Of a DNA stretch of 64,000 nt, positions 18,267 to 27,420 are shown one piece after another. Where the stretch lies: positions 147,396 to 211,395 of the forward strand of contig CAWBOB010000005.1 in assembly GCA_963790335.1 (NCBI GenBank), written 5' to 3'. The first letter of the stretch is position 1. Every line of letters starts with the position of its first letter. The translations under genes were made by a program, and so were the position numbers. Below the pieces are notes generated by a model, which was not told the DNA's origin, made no database searches, and saw only the letters and a program-made list of their open reading frames with translations. Origin of the DNA: JAOUEA01 sp963790335 (lineage in GTDB: Bacteria; Actinomycetota; UBA4738; HRBIN12).

Positions 18267-19481
18267 CTAGCGTCGCCGACGCGGCCCGCGCAAGCCGGAC
18301 CGGCGCCCACGTACGCTGCCGCTGAAGACCGTTCGAGGAGGCGCGACCTTCATGCCTTCCTGCTCGAACTCCTCGTGCAGGTCGAGGCGGGCCGCCATGC
18401 GGCTGACGTCGCCGAGCTGCTCGGGGGTGACGAACGTCACGCTCGTGCCGGTTCGGCCTGCCCTGGCGGTGCGCCCGACCCGGTGGACGTACCCCTTGTC
18501 ATCCTGTGGAGGGTCGTAGTTCACGACCAGGGTGATGTCGTCGAGATCGAGGCCCCTCGCGGCCACGTCGGTCGCGATCAGCACACCGACGTGCTTCTCC
18601 TCGAACCGGCGGAGCGCCTTCTCGCGGGCCTGCTGCGTCATGTCGCCGTGCATCGCCACTGCCGGCACGCCCTCGGCCCGCAGACGGCGAGCGAGAGCGT
18701 CGACCGCGCGCTTGGTGTTGACGAACACCAAGGTGAGGCCGTCGGGCTCCTCGGCGTGGGCGAGCTCGATCAACTTGGCCAGCTTCTCGTGGGAGGTGGC
18801 AGGCACGAACCGGTGATCGGCCTCCTCGACCGTCTTACCTTCGAACTCGACCTCGTGGCGAACCGGGTCGCGCGTGTACACCTCCGCGATGCGGCCGACG
18901 GCACCGTCGAGGGTCGCCGAGAAGAACATCGTCTGCCGATCCCGCGGCAGACGCCGCACGATGCGGTCGACCTGCGGCTGGAAGCCCATGTCGAGCATGC
19001 GGTCGGCCTCATCGAGCACGAAGATGCGCACGCCGTCGAGCCGGACCATCTTCCGCTGGGCGAGGTCGTCGAGACGTCCGGGGGTGGCGATCAAGATGTG
19101 CGCGTCGCCGACGCCCTTGGACTGCTCGCTCACGCTGGTGCCGCCGTAGACGGCCTTCACCCGCAGTCCCCTGGCCTTGGCGATGTCGGCGAACTCGCCG
19201 CGCACCTGGGTCGCGAGCTCGCGGGTGGGCACGAGCACGAGCGCGGCAGGCCGGGCCTGGTCGTCAGGATCGAGCTGGTCGACGATGGGGATCGCGAACC
19301 CGAGCGTCTTGCCGGATCCGGTCTTGGATCTCGCGAGCGTGTCACGCCCCGCCGTGGCGTCCTCGATCACCATCACCTGGATCGGGAACGGCAGCCCGAT
19401 GCCGCGCGAGGCCAGGGTCTCGATCACGGCGTCGGATACACCCAGATCGCGGAAGGAGGGCAACGAGGGCAACGCGGTCAT
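18267..19481 (-). CDS. DEAD-box ATP-dependent RNA helicase
   Basis: A 404-residue RNA helicase. All motifs are present in order: Q motif region (PFPIQ), ARSKTGSGKT (I), PTRELATQV (Ia), TPGRL (Ib), DEAD (II), SAT (III), the second RecA domain with ATDVAARGLD (V) and HRVGRTARAG (VI). The C-terminal tail is short and Arg/Gly rich, typical for RNA binding. It resembles RhlE/DbpA-size minimal helicases used in ribosome assembly or cold adaptation. Downstream genes are on the opposite strand, so it is probably transcribed alone. Confidence 0.93.
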   Translation of the reverse strand: MTALPSLPSFRDLGVSDAVIETLASRGIGLPFPIQVMVIEDATAGRDTLARSKTGSGKTLGFAIPIVDQLDPDDQARPAALVLVPTRELATQVRGEFADIAKARGLRVKAVYGGTSVSEQSKGVGDAHILIATPGRLDDLAQRKMVRLDGVRIFVLDEADRMLDMGFQPQVDRIVRRLPRDRQTMFFSATLDGAVGRIAEVYTRDPVRHEVEFEGKTVEEADHRFVPATSHEKLAKLIELAHAEEPDGLTLVFVNTKRAVDALARRLRAEGVPAVAMHGDMTQQAREKALRRFEEKHVGVLIATDVAARGLDLDDITLVVNYDPPQDDKGYVHRVGRTARAGRTGTSVTFVTPEQLGDVSRMAARLDLHEEFEQEGMKVAPPRTVFSGSVRGRRSGLRGPRRRR

Positions 19482-19505
19482 CGACCGCCAATCGTAGCGG
19501 GTCCG

Positions 19506-20474
19506 TCAGAGGTCGAACGCAGCGTCGAGCGCACCGATGAGCGACGTCACGATCAGCAGCTGCGTGAGAGCAAGGGCCTCGCTCCTGATCGCTCCCTGCC
19601 CGGGGACCCGCACCACGCCGATGCGATCGCGCATCAGGCGGTCGTCGGGATGCAGCGACGACCAGAGCACGTCCTCGATCTCCGCGCCGATGGCGGCGGG
19701 CAGTCACCGTCGATGTCGAGCACGCTCATCGGCCCTCGGTCGTCGGTCCGCGTGCTCCAGCGGATGGGAGGTTCGGCTGCGCCACGCAGGGAACCGACGA
19801 CCTCGCGCAACCCTTGATACGGAAGCGTCGGACGCACGATCAATCGCGCGGAGCGCCGCCGATCGTCGTCGGCGCCGGGTCCGCCACCGAACGACACGAT
19901 GATGTCGGCGAACGCACGCTGCGGACGCACGAAGGCGGCGGCATCGGCTTCCCTGCGCTTGATCTCGTCGACGACCTGCTGTGGCGAGTAGCCGCGCTCG
20001 AAGACGTCGCGCTCGAGCTTCCATCGCCGTCGCAGCCTCTCGTCGGGTTCGAGGAAGACGGCCACGTCGATCACGCGGCGTGCCCCCGGATCGCAGAGGG
20101 GCAGCAGTCCTTCGACGATCACGACCTCCCGTGGCTCGACCGACTCATCGGGGCCGAAGGTGCCCGTGACGTGGCTGTAGGTGGGTTTGCGCACCGCCGT
20201 GCCCCTGCGAGAGCGCCCGCAGATGCTCGGCCATGAGGTCGATACGGTTCGCGGCCGGTGCGAGCGGGGTCACGCCGAGTCTGGCGCGCTCGTCGCGGTC
20301 ATAGCGGTGGTAGTCGTCGGTGCAGACACGGCCGACCCGCCCGACTCCGAGCACGTACTCGATACCGCGCGAGAGCGTGCTCTTGCCGGACGCGCTGTCG
20401 CCCGCGAGCCCCAGGAACATCGGTCCACCGGAAGCGCGGAGGCCGGTCGCGCGTCCGGCGGGCTGTGCCTCCAT
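19506..20474 (-). CDS. prk: Phosphoribulokinase (class II-like), two frameshifts
   Basis: Kinase converting ribulose 5-phosphate to ribulose 1,5-bisphosphate, about 322 residues after correcting an extra base near 20208 and a missing one near 19697. Motifs: Walker A GDSASGKST, CTDDYHRYDRDER, RKPTYSHVTGTFGP and VIVEGLLPL, then KLERDVFERGYSPQQV. The paired DDYH and KPTYSH signatures favour phosphoribulokinase over plain uridine kinase. The C-terminal 90 residues are unusual and end with a hydrophobic helix. Start at 20474; an in-frame ATG at 20420 is an alternative. It is head-to-head with transketolase, with 70 bases between starts. Confidence 0.78.
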
Positions 20475-20544
20475 GGTCGTTCCACGCTACCGCAGCCGGG
20501 TAGGCTGCGTTCACACGCCCCGTCGGACCGCCCTCGAGGAGACC

Positions 20545-22383
20545 ATGGACGACCGGATCCAACGCTGGAACGACCTGGCCGCACAGATCGGTGTGGACAG
20601 CATCAGGTGCACGACCGAGGCGGGCTCGGGACACCCGACCTCCTCGCTGTCGTGCGCGCACCTGCTCGCGGTGTTGTACGCGACCCACCTGCGGACCGAT
20701 GTCGGTGACCCACGATCGCTCGCCAACGACCGATTCGTGCTGTCGAAGGGACATGCCGCGCCGGCGCTGTATTCGACCTTGAAGGCCATCGGCGCCATCT
20801 CCGACGAGCAGCTGATGAGCCTGCGACGCTTCGGCTCCCCGATCCAAGGACATCCAGCGCCGGTTCCCGAACTGCCCTGGATCGACGTCGCCACCGGCTC
20901 ACTGGGCCAAGGACTCGCCGTCGGTGTCGGCATGGCGCTCGCGACGCGGCTCGACGGCAGCGGAGCCAGGATCTACGTGCTGCTGGGCGACTCCGAAGCG
21001 GCGGAGGGCTCCGTGTGGGAGGCGGTGGAAGCGGCCGCGTTCCATGAACTCGGCGACCTCGTGGCGATCCTCGACATGAACCGGCTCGGACAGCGAGGTC
21101 CGACGATGCACGGATGGAACGCCGGGTCGTTCCTCGACCGTGCGCGCGCGTACGGGTGGCACGCGATCGAGGTCGACGGGCACGACGTCGCCGCGATCGA
21201 CGCCGCGTACTCGGAAGCTGCCGCCGTCGAGGCTCCGGCGTTCATCGTCGCTCGGACCCAGAAGGGTCACGGCGTGTCGTTCGCTTCCGACGTCGACGGA
21301 TGGCACGGCAAGGCGATGAGCCAGGAGCAGGCCTCGCAAGCGATCGAAGAGCTCGGAGGCATCCGGTCGTTGACGATCACGCCTCCCTCGCCACCGGAGT
21401 TCAAGCCGCTCGTGCTCGGCGAGCTCCGAGCCGAAGCAGCGCCGAGCTATCACGAGCCGGTCGCGACCCGGAAGGTGTTCGGGGAAGCCCTCGCGTGGCT
21501 CGCCGGCCACCGCCGCGACCTGGTGGTGCTCGACGGCGAGGTCGGCAACTCCACGTACGCCGACGATGTCCAGGCCGTCGCACCAGAGCGCTTCGTTCAG
21601 CTGTACATCGCCGAACAGACGATGGTGGGGGCGCAGACGGGTCTGCAGGCGCTCGGCAAGACGGCCTTCGCCGCCACGTTCGGCGCCTTCTGGACCCGCG
21701 CGGTCGACCAGGTGCGCATGGGGTCGATCGGTCGGGCCGCCCTGCGCCTGTGCGGGTCCCATGCCGGCGTGTCGATCGGCGAGGACGGACCGTCACAGAT
21801 GGCTCTCGAGGACCTCGCCGTCTTCCGGGCGCTCCATTCGTCGACCGTGCTCTATCCCGCCGACGGCAACGCCACGGTGAAGCTCGTCACCGCCATGTGC
21901 GACCTTCCGGGGATCTCGTACCTGCGCACGACGCGCGAGGCGACGCCGGCCCTGTACGGCGCGGACGAGGACTTCGCCATCGGAGGATCCAAGGTGCTTC
22001 GGCGGGGCGATGCCGACGTTGCGACGCTCATCGGTGCCGGCGTCACCGTGCGGGAATGCCTCACGGCCGCGGATGTGCTCGCCGCCGACGCGATCGAGGT
22101 CGGCGTGATCGACGCATACAGCGTGAAGCCGATCGACGCCCCCGCCATGCGCGAGGCGCTCGAGCGAACCGGGCTCCTGGTGATCGTCGAGGATCACCGG
22201 ATCGAAGGTGGCCTGGGCGACGCGGTGCTGGATTCCCTCGCCGGCTCCGGTCCACTCACAGGCCGGGTCGTGAAGCTGGGCGTGCACGACATGCCAGGTT
22301 CGGGCACCCCCGACGAGATGCGGGCCTGGGCCGGCATCGACGCAGCTTCGATCATCGACCGGGTCCGTCGAGAGATCGGATAG
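20545..22383 (+). CDS. tkt: Transketolase (single chain)
   Basis: Thiamine-diphosphate enzyme of 612 residues moving two-carbon ketol units in the pentose phosphate or Calvin pathway. Seen: N-terminal TEAGSGHPTSSLS with the proton-relay His, SKGHAAPALYS, GSLGQGLAVGVGMA, the ThDP/Mg motif GDSEAAEGSVWEA, and YIAEQTMVGAQTG in the middle domain. It is the shorter form resembling archaeal/animal-type enzymes rather than the 660-residue bacterial TktA type. The ATG at 20545 has GAGGAG just upstream. It is divergent from phosphoribulokinase, which makes a shared pentose-bisphosphate role plausible. Confidence 0.93.
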   Translation: MDDRIQRWNDLAAQIGVDSIRCTTEAGSGHPTSSLSCAHLLAVLYATHLRTDVGDPRSLANDRFVLSKGHAAPALYSTLKAIGAISDEQLMSLRRFGSPIQGHPAPVPELPWIDVATGSLGQGLAVGVGMALATRLDGSGARIYVLLGDSEAAEGSVWEAVEAAAFHELGDLVAILDMNRLGQRGPTMHGWNAGSFLDRARAYGWHAIEVDGHDVAAIDAAYSEAAAVEAPAFIVARTQKGHGVSFASDVDGWHGKAMSQEQASQAIEELGGIRSLTITPPSPPEFKPLVLGELRAEAAPSYHEPVATRKVFGEALAWLAGHRRDLVVLDGEVGNSTYADDVQAVAPERFVQLYIAEQTMVGAQTGLQALGKTAFAATFGAFWTRAVDQVRMGSIGRAALRLCGSHAGVSIGEDGPSQMALEDLAVFRALHSSTVLYPADGNATVKLVTAMCDLPGISYLRTTREATPALYGADEDFAIGGSKVLRRGDADVATLIGAGVTVRECLTAADVLAADAIEVGVIDAYSVKPIDAPAMREALERTGLLVIVEDHRIEGGLGDAVLDSLAGSGPLTGRVVKLGVHDMPGSGTPDEMRAWAGIDAASIIDRVRREIG

Positions 22384-22401
22384 GCACCCGGGCGGTGCCG
22401 G

Positions 22402-24682
22402 TCAGCGCTCGGCTTGCACCGTCGCTCCGGGCACACCGGCGTACGCGAACGCGATGATCTCCTCGGGCGGCACGGGCCTGGAGAACAGGAATCCCTGCCC
22501 CAGCATGCAGCCACGTTCCCGCAGGAAGTCGAGCTCATCACCGGTCTCGATGCCCTCGGCCAGCGTCGTCATGCCGAGGCCGCGCGCCAGGTCCAAGAAG
22601 GCGCCGACGATGCTCGCCGATTGCTCGTCGGAGCCCACGTTGCTCACGAACGTCCGATCGATCTTGAGCACGTCCACGGGCATCTCTCGGAGCCTGGACA
22701 GGGACGAATAGCCGGTGCCGAAGTCGTCGATGGCGATGCGCAGACCGCCGCGATGCAGATCCCACAGGATCCCTGCCGCCCGGTCGGGATCCATCATCGC
22801 CGAGGTCTCGGTGATCTCGACGAGAACCTGGGCCGGATCGATGCCGCCGTCGACGATGCGGTGCAGGATGCGATCGGCGAGGTCCGGCTGCCAGAACTGC
22901 CGGGGTGACAGGTTGAAGCCGATATCGAGTCCGATGTCGAGCTCGCGCCACGCCTGCGCCTGATACACGAGCTCGCGCACCACCCAGTCGCCGATGAGCT
23001 CGATCAGTCCGAGCTCCTCGGCGAGCGGGATGAACTCGCCGGGAGGCACCATCGTGCCGTCGGGCTCGATCCAACGGATCAGGGCCTCGACGCCGACCAT
23101 GCGGCCCGTCGCCAGCTCCACGACGGGCTGGTAGTGCAGGGTCCACCGCTGGCTGTCGACGGCCTTGCGGAGGCGCGTCACGAACTGCAGCTTCGCGCTG
23201 GAGTCGAACGCGCCACGTGCGGAGATCTGATAGCCCGCTGGCCCCGCCTTCTTCGAGTCGTGCATCGCCGCATCAGCGTTGCGCTGCAGGCCGTTGGCGT
23301 CGTCAGCGTCCTGTGGGAAGAGGCTGATGCCCATGCTCACCGACACGTAGATCTCGGTCCCGTTCACGTGGATCGGAGCGAGCATGGCATCGGTCACGCG
23401 CCCCGCCGCCGCTTCAGCGCGCACGACCGCGGTCTCCACCTCCCCGCCGGTGGGCCGGTGCAGGTCGGCGATCAGCAGCAGGAACTGGTCACCCCCTCGC
23501 CGGGCCACCAGATCCGTCTCGCGCGAGGCTTCCCGCAGCCGGTCGGCGACCTCTTTCAACACCTCGTCGCCTGCTGCTCGCCCGAGCGAGTCGTTGACGA
23601 GCCGGAAGTCGTCGACGTCGACCACGATCATCGCGACCGCACCGTCGTGCCGGCGCGCCCGAGCGATCGACAGCTCGAGCAGCTCATCGAACATCGCCCT
23701 GCTCGGAATCCCGGTGAGCTCGTCGTGATAGGCGAGGAACGCGACGTTCTCCTCTGACCTCTTGCGTTCTGAGATGTCCATCATCACGCCGTGCGAGTAG
23801 CAGGCCTGGCCGTTCTCGTCGCGCACCATCGTCGCCTCGTCGTGGACCCACACGATGTGCCCGTCCTTGTGGATCATCCGGTACTCCATGCGGAACGGCT
23901 CGCCCGTCTCGTTGTGACGCTCGTTCTCGGCGAGGGCTCGGGCGCGGTCATCCGGATGGAGCACGTTCGGCCAGAAGTCGACGCCCTCGATCCATTCCGA
24001 GGGCTGATACCCCGTCAGTTCCTCGACCTGCGGACTGATGTAGATCGTCGACGCGGCCTCGTCGGTGGCGTCGATGTAGCTGACCGCCGGCCCGTGCTCG
24101 ACCATCGACCGATACCGGTCGTCGCTCGAGCGCTCGCGTGCGCTCGGCGATCTCGTCCCCCACCATGGCTCCGACGTGGCCGGCGACCGCTCGAAGCGCG
24201 TCGACCTCGACATCGCTCCAGACACGCTCGTCGGTGCAGTCGTCGAACCCGACGTAACCCCACCATTCGTCGCGCACGAACACCGGCGCCGCGACCATCG
24301 ACAATACACCCTCCGACCGGAGCACCGCACGCTCCTGCTCGGGCGCCTCGCGCACCAGTTGGGTGAGCACGTCCCCTCTCCAGAACAGGTCGATGAGACG
24401 GGCGAACGCCGGAGCGTAGGGGTGCAGGTGGTCGGCGGGATCGTCGAAGATCTGCCGGATACCGGGGGCGTCCCACTCCGCCTTCAGGTCCATCCAGAGG
24501 CGCCCTTGCGGGTCGCGCACGTTCTGGAACAGGTACGCGCGGTCGGCGCCCGCGGCGGCGCCCAGGTGCTCCAGCACCTCTTGCAGCCTGCTCGCGCTGT
24601 CACCTTCCCCTCGAAGCAATCGCTCCGACGAGAGCGCGACAGCGCCGAGCACGGCCTCACCCCGAGCCGCGGGATCTCGCAT
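22402..24682 (-). CDS. GAF-PAS-degenerate GGDEF-EAL protein, one frameshift
   Basis: Paralogue-like relative of the protein at 15994-18261, about 760 residues once an extra base near 24135 is removed. Order: GAF (about residues 20-190), PAS (200-320), GGDEF-like (330-500), EAL (510-755). The cyclase signature reads GGDQF, so the catalytic Glu is lost and cyclase activity is doubtful, although the I-site RETD remains. The EAL half keeps EAL, DDFGTGYSS, VLKIDRTF, EGIET and GQGFLFS and should be an active phosphodiesterase, perhaps with the GGDQF domain sensing GTP. It converges on tkt with 18 bases between. Confidence 0.88.
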
Positions 24683-24741
24683 GTCCTACGCCGTATCGAC
24701 CCGGGTCAGGGCCTGCTTTACGCCTGCTACCCTGTGCCGAC

Positions 24742-24987
24742 ATGGCTGATTACCGCGAGATCCTGCACGAGCGCCTGTACGTGAAGGTGCCCGGCTCCGA
24801 CACGCTCAGGAAGACGGCTGCACACCGCCAGAAGCATCTCCTGGCCAATGGATGGCGCGAGCTCGAGCGGCAGCGACGAACCGATCACGTGATGGTGACG
24901 TTCGAACGCACCGGCCACGCACCGATGAAGGCCCGGCTGCCCAAGGAATCGCCGGAGGTCCGCAGTCGAGCGACGCCCCAGGCGTGA
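24742..24987 (+). CDS. Small conserved-looking protein, unknown function
   Basis: An 81-residue basic protein starting at the ATG at 24742, with no signal peptide or membrane segment. The composition (HRQKHLLANGWRELERQRR, then HVMVTFERTG) suggests a compact alpha/beta domain, perhaps nucleic-acid binding; no family is identified. A TACCCT -10-like box at 24728-24733 would put the transcript start within a few bases of the ATG. It stands alone between the divergent GAF-EAL gene and kamA. Confidence 0.6.
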   Translation: MADYREILHERLYVKVPGSDTLRKTAAHRQKHLLANGWRELERQRRTDHVMVTFERTGHAPMKARLPKESPEVRSRATPQA

Positions 24988-25054
24988 CGAGGGTCGCGGC
25001 GGCGGCCGGCGCCGCTAGGCCTGCGAGCCGGTCCGTCATCATCCGGTCCGGTGG

Positions 25055-25101
25055 CCGGATATCCTTCGGTCATCGAGCCGTTTGATCCGGATGTTCTTCG
25101 G
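25055..25101 (+). repeat. Direct repeat upstream of kamA
   Basis: Two 15-base copies, 25055-25069 and 25087-25101, match at 13 positions (CCGGATATCCTTCGG and CCGGATGTTCTTCGG). Their starts are 32 bases apart, close to three helical turns. The second copy ends just before a TATCAT box at 25103-25108. This is the layout of a tandem binding site for a regulator of kamA; none is assigned. Confidence 0.45.
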
Positions 25102-25170
25102 CTATCATCGTTTCTCTGATGGACGAATGCCGGTCGACGCCCATCCGGCCGAGCCCGACCCGAGGTGACC

Positions 25171-26869
25171 ATGGACGCCACGACCGACGAATCTGTGCGC
25201 CGATCCGATCTCCGGCCCGCGCACCGCCGGCGCTCGCCCACGCCGCGGAGGATCAGCCCTTCCACTACCCCGTTGCAGCGGGAGTACGTGGAACCCGACT
25301 GGACCCGGCTCCCTGCGTATCGAGACGTCACCCGTGAGCAGTGGCATTCAGCGCAGTGGCAGCGTGCTCACTCCGTGAAGAACCTCAAGGAATTCAAGCT
25401 CGCCCTCGGCGACCACCTGAGCGACGACCTGCTCGACGACATCCGGCGCGACCAGGAAGAGCGGGCGACGATGTCGATGCTGATCCCGCCGCAGATGATC
25501 AACACGATGGAGGTCGAGGACCTTCGCAGCGACCGCGTGCGTCGCTACATGGCGCCCGCGATGAGCGACCGGCGAGCGCGAGTGGGCGTCGCATCCCATG
25601 GCCTCACGCGACTCGCTCCACGAGGCCGACATGTGGGCGGTCGAGGGACTCACCCATCGCTATCCGACGAAGGTGCTGGCCGAGCTCATCCCCACGTGCC
25701 CGCAGTACTGCGGCCATTGCACGCGCATGGACCTGGTCGGCAACGACACCTTGCAGGTGCTGAAGTACAAGTTCGAGGTCAAGCAGCAGGAACGCTGGGA
25801 TCTGATGCTCGAGTACCTGCGCACCACACCCCAGGTGCGCGACGTGGTGGTGAGCGGCGGCGACATGGCGAACGTGCCCGCGAAACGCCTCGAGGACTTC
25901 GTCATGAAGCTGCTCGACATCGAGAACATCCGCGACATCCGGCTCGCGACCAAGGGGCTCATGGGCATCCCGCAGCACTTCCTGCAGGATGACGTGAAGG
26001 CGGCTTTCGGGCGCATGGGCGCTCGCGCGGCGGAACGAGGGGTCGACATCGCCCTGCACACCCACGTGAACTGCGCGCAGCAGGTGACCCCGCTCGTGGG
26101 CGACGCGGCACGCATGGTGCTCGACGCGGGCTTCCGCGACGTGCGCAACCAAGGCGTCCTGCTGCGGGGGGTCAACACCTCGCCCGGCGATCTGCTGGAG
26201 CTCTGCTTCATGCTCCTCGATCACGCGAAGATCATGCCCTACTACTTCTACATGTGCGACATGATCCCGAACGCCGAGCACTGGCGCACGTCGGTGGCCG
26301 AGGCGCAGGAGCTGCAGTACGAGCTGCTCGGATTCATGCCCGGGTTCGCGACCCCACGGGTGATCTGCGACGTGCCGTTCGTCGGGAAGCGGTGGGTGCA
26401 CATGCTGAAGAGCTACGACCGCGACAAGGGCATCTCGTACTGGACGAAGAACTACCGTACCGGCATCGAGTTCGACGACCCCGAGGCACTGACCCGCGAG
26501 TACGTGTACTTCGACCCGATCTACACGCTGCCGGAGGCCGGTCAACGCTGGTGGCGCGACCAGGTGGCCGCTGGGCTTCCGGATGCGCGCTGGGTGGAAC
26601 CGGCGGCCCCGGTGGAACCGGCCGGAGCCGAGCTCGCGAACGACGACGTCGGGCGCCGCTGCCTCCATCGGTCTGATCGGCCGGCGATAGGCGCGCTCTC
26701 CGGTCGAGCGGACGTTCCGCGCTCGCCGACCGCGACGCAGCGCGACGAGACCCGCCACGCCGCCGGCGAGGGCGAACGCCAGCAGGTCCACGGCGTCGAC
26801 GACCGGGCATGGGGCTCCACCGACCCCGACGCCACCGCTGGGGTGTCGCTGGATTCGACGAGGCGGTAG
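25171..26869 (+). CDS. kamA: Lysine 2,3-aminomutase family radical-SAM enzyme, one frameshift
   Basis: PLP- and SAM-dependent aminomutase. After removing one extra base near 25578 (joining SDRRA to EWASHPMASRD), the frame has the KamA N-terminal region, the radical-SAM cluster CPQYCGHC, DVVVSGGD, the HTHVNCAQQVTP strand, RNQGVLLRGVN and the PYYFYMCD segment near the PLP site. Such enzymes convert L-lysine to beta-lysine, used for fermentation, osmolytes (N-acetyl-beta-lysine) or secondary metabolites. The family normally ends near residue 465 (ARWVEPAAP); the remaining 75 codons are low-complexity and overlap a leftward gene, so the true stop is probably near 26640-26690. Start ATG at 25171; GTG at 25165 is possible. 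Confidence 0.87.
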
Positions 26870-27420
26870 GTGGGGCGACCGTTCCCCAACAGGTCGCACG
26901 CACCCTCGTCACGAACGACGACGCTCCATCGGAGCGCTGCCGAGGCCGGGCGACGTGCCGGCGTCGTCGTCGTCTGCCGACAAGGTGCGACCCGGAACCT
27001 GCATCACCACGGTGCGGCCGTCGACCTCGGGTGCCAGGAAGCGGCTCTGCCCCGCTTCGGGCAGCAGCAGGATGGTCGTGAGCGGCTCTCGCACGGCGTC
27101 GTAACGGAGCACCCGATTGACCCCGTGATACAGACCCACGTCGACGACGGGCACGGCCGGATCACGCAGCACCACGTCGACCCGGAACGGGGTGCCTTCA
27201 CGGTCGGGGGTCGCCAGTGGCTCCGCGAACCGCAGCGTGAAGAGCGCCGATGTGCCGAGCTCCACGATCTCGCCGCTCGCAGCGAGCAGGTCGGGCGCAT
27301 CGCCCCGGGGCCCGATCGATGCCGGGACAACGCCGCACGTCACGAGCCGGGTCGGTCGCGCGCGAGCAGGAACGGCGTGACCAGCGCGAGCACCAGCGCC
27401 GGTGCCCGCCTGCGGCTCAC
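26640..27420 (-). CDS. Secreted, C-terminally anchored protein of unknown function, several frameshifts
   Basis: A hidden gene that must be assembled from frames. The GTG at 27420 overlaps the phosphoesterase stop as GTGA and begins a signal peptide (SRRRAPALVLALVTPFLLA). A missing base near 27343 leads to VTCGVVPASIGPRGDAPDLL and a beta-rich domain (SALFTLRFAEPL, YHGVNRVLRYDAVREPL, TILLLPEAGQSRFLAP). Breaks near 26945 and 26815 then lead to LRWSVVVRDEGACDLLG and a final membrane helix (VDAVDLLAFALAGGVAGL) followed by a basic tail. The exact 3' end is not resolved; it runs into the end of convergent kamA. Co-translation with the phosphoesterase suggests a shared surface role. Confidence 0.5.
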
